Assembly: GCA_024234055.1 (NCBI GenBank)
Contig: JACKOW010000002.1
Coordinates: 434,001-498,000 of the forward strand
Length of the DNA stretch: 64,000 nt
From: Rhodanobacteraceae bacterium
Lineage (GTDB): Bacteria; Pseudomonadota; Gammaproteobacteria; Xanthomonadales; SZUA-5
Reading direction: 5' to 3'
In this document: in pieces, positions 62,292 to 64,000 of the stretch
Layout: every line of letters begins with the position of its first letter
How positions within the stretch are numbered: the stretch's first letter is position 1
The notes under the pieces: model-generated
Seen by the model: only the letters and a program-made list of their open reading frames with translations
Told to the model about the DNA's origin: nothing
Database searches by the model: none
Position numbers and translations under genes: made by a program

Positions 62292-64000
62292 ATGACACCC
62301 GCTCACCGCTCACTCCTGCTGCTGAGCCTGATGTTGCTCAGCGCACTGCTGTCCGCCCCGCTGGCGCTGGCGGCGCCCCCGATCGGACCGCTGCGTCCGC
62401 AGTTGCTGGCGGATCTGCGCACCGAAGAGTGGCCAGCGTATCGGCAAGATAGCGGAACCAACAGCGTCGGCGTGCTGGAAGGCGGCAGCGGCGTACCCAT
62501 CAGCTTGTATGTCACGCGCGATCTCTGGCGCAGCGACGGCACCGATGCCGGCACCTACCGGCTGGCGGACATCTACCCCGGACCGCAGTTCGGCGGCGGA
62601 CCTTTCCTCGTGCCCGTCAATGGCCAAGCGGCCTTTCTGGCCGACGATGGATCTTTCGGCAAGGAACTGTGGTGCAGCGACGGCACCATTCAGGGCACGC
62701 GGATGGTGCGCGATCTGGTCCCCGGATTCCGGGGATTCTCGAGCCCTTGGCTCGAGGTTTTCGGCCAACTCGGCAATCAGACCGTGCTGCGCCTGGAGCA
62801 TCCGGACTCCGGCGCCGAGCTGTATGTGTCGGACTGCGACTCCTTGACCCTGATCAGGGATCTCAACCCCGGCGGGTCGGGCGTGGACTATCGCGGCGGC
62901 GTGGTTTCCGGTGGCCGGATTGTCTTCGCCGGCAATGACGGCAACACCGGCGTCGAACCCTGGATCAGCGATGGCAGCGCCGCCGGCACCCATGTGTTGA
63001 CCGAACTGAGAGCCGGCACGGATGGCTCGGAACCCTATGATTTCCGGGTCGGGGCCAATGGCACAGCCTGGTTTGCCGCGTGTCCGATGACCAACTTGTG
63101 CCAGATCTACCGGCTCGATGTGGCGACCGAAACCCTCGTTGCCATTGCCAACACCGAGGTCGCCACTTCGGCCGATCTGGCGCTGGTCGCTGAGGTGAAC
63201 GGACGCCTGGTTGCCTGGCGCCGCGATGCATCGACCGGCATGGAGCCGCTGGCCGTCGATGGCATCACAGCCACCTCGCTCGGCGATCTCAATCCGGGTA
63301 TCGAGGATTCCCGCTACGACGACGGGCATGCCGTCATGGCCAATGGCACGCTGCTGTTCAGCGCGAGGCTATCCAGCTCTGCGGTGGTCATGATGCGCAC
63401 GGATGGCACGCCGGCTGGCACTGAAGAAGTCTGGCGAGTGCCGGGGGGCGGGCAGAGTTTCGTATCCTCGATTGAGGGTCCGATGGATTTTCCCGCGCTG
63501 AGCGGTGTGCGAGTTGTGTTCCAGGCTGGCGATGGCACATCGACGCATGTCTACCAGACCGACGGAAGCTTTGCGGGAACTGAGATATTGGCGGCCGGCA
63601 CCATTTTGGGAAGTCCACTCGCTGGCCCGGTCGCCACTCCCGTGCCGAACGGTCAGCTGCTTCGAACCAGTCCTTCTGGTCTGCTCTTCAGCAACGGGAA
63701 TCCGGCACAGAATCATGTGGTGATGGAAACCCGGGGTGACAGTTCAAGCAACGCCGGTCTGAGCGGTGCCTTCGGCCAGAACATCGTGGCTGGAGCGCTC
63801 ATGGGATCAGGATACGAAACGATCTTCGGTGGAGCCCGGCCCGGGCTCTGGAGGCCATTGCGGCCACTGCTGCCCGCAGCGCTGACGAACCAACCCACGC
63901 TGCGACCGGTCACCGCAACCGGCGGGCTGATCTCGGTGCAACTGCCGGTCGCCGGCACCGAACCCTGGTACTACGATGCCCAAACCGAAACCACGCGTTC
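62292..64000 (+). CDS. secreted ELWxxDGT-repeat protein (3' end outside window)
   Basis: At least 569 residues are visible. A strong signal peptide (LLLLSLMLLSALLSAPLALAA) is followed by repeats of the ELWxxDGTxxGT type: DLWRSDGTDAGTYRLADI, ELWCSDGTIQGTRMVRDL, EPWISDGSAAGTHVLTEL, MMRTDGTPAGT, VYQTDGSFAGT. These form propeller-like blades in extracellular proteins. The frame is open at the window end (still EPWYYDAQTETTR), so the C-terminus, where a GFE tag might lie, is not visible. ATG 62292 has no clear Shine-Dalgarno sequence. Confidence 0.85.
   Translation, partial: MTPAHRSLLLLSLMLLSALLSAPLALAAPPIGPLRPQLLADLRTEEWPAYRQDSGTNSVGVLEGGSGVPISLYVTRDLWRSDGTDAGTYRLADIYPGPQFGGGPFLVPVNGQAAFLADDGSFGKELWCSDGTIQGTRMVRDLVPGFRGFSSPWLEVFGQLGNQTVLRLEHPDSGAELYVSDCDSLTLIRDLNPGGSGVDYRGGVVSGGRIVFAGNDGNTGVEPWISDGSAAGTHVLTELRAGTDGSEPYDFRVGANGTAWFAACPMTNLCQIYRLDVATETLVAIANTEVATSADLALVAEVNGRLVAWRRDASTGMEPLAVDGITATSLGDLNPGIEDSRYDDGHAVMANGTLLFSARLSSSAVVMMRTDGTPAGTEEVWRVPGGGQSFVSSIEGPMDFPALSGVRVVFQAGDGTSTHVYQTDGSFAGTEILAAGTILGSPLAGPVATPVPNGQLLRTSPSGLLFSNGNPAQNHVVMETRGDSSSNAGLSGAFGQNIVAGALMGSGYETIFGGARPGLWRPLRPLLPAALTNQPTLRPVTATGGLISVQLPVAGTEPWYYDAQTETTR

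Overview
The window is high-GC bacterial DNA with dense coding on both strands. Most of its genes encode exported proteins, and the intergenic spaces are littered with short palindromic repeats. The overall flavour is Xanthomonadales/Lysobacterales (Gammaproteobacteria). This is inferred from vibriolysin-type M4 proteases with a C-terminal P/Homo B domain, choice-of-anchor Q beta-helix proteins, ECF sigma / Ser-Thr kinase-TPR pairs, an A2M-pbpC pair, and GTAGGAGCG-type and GAATCCCGC-type intergenic repeats. No rRNA, tRNA, transposase, integrase, phage gene or CRISPR array was seen.

Layout. 1-2.9 kb: a truncated alpha/beta hydrolase, a secreted endonuclease/exonuclease/phosphatase-fold protein and a Tat-exported dienelactone hydrolase. 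3.8-9.2 kb: two tandem paralogous M4 metalloproteases, each with the same two-block 5' leader and a strong intrinsic terminator. 9.4-14.1 kb (minus): a secreted beta-helix protein, an ECF sigma factor and a membrane Ser/Thr kinase with TPRs, probably one operon. 14.2-24.7 kb (plus): two more beta-helix proteins, a five-heme c-type cytochrome, and a three-gene unit (large secreted protein, FHA protein, membrane protein). 24.8-28.7 kb: small enzymes and hypotheticals (GNAT, GrpB-like, trypsin-like, DUF1579-like, DUF1566). 29.5-37.4 kb: a cysteine-free alpha-2-macroglobulin followed by penicillin-binding protein 1C. 37.7-48.5 kb: a lipoprotein, a CadC-like regulator with TPRs, secreted beta-propeller proteins, a MAPEG protein, a ChaN/EreA-like protein and a second GNAT. 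48.5-53.8 kb (minus): a 1745-residue secreted protein with ten near-identical 86-residue repeats. 54.3-62.0 kb (minus): a coupled ABC export operon (ATPase, a double-length adaptor, a lipoprotein adaptor, an FtsX/MacB-type permease) with a secreted SGNH hydrolase and a membrane protein downstream. 62.3 kb to the end: an ELWxxDGT-repeat secreted protein that runs off the window.

The most unusual signal is distributed. Eight secreted proteins of quite different architecture (beta-helix, delta-60 propeller, multiheme cytochrome, BNR/repeat protein, SGNH hydrolase and others) end with the same short motif, hydrophobic-F-x-[DNSG]-G-[FM]-E, at or within five residues of the C-terminus. It behaves like a C-terminal sorting or processing tag. 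No dedicated processing enzyme is obvious in the window, so the handling machinery is unknown here.

Together the genes describe a cell investing heavily in the envelope and exterior: proteolysis, extracellular repeat proteins, periplasmic peptidoglycan synthesis and defence, and export. Phospho-signalling (Ser/Thr kinase, FHA, ECF sigma) sits beside the secreted-protein genes.
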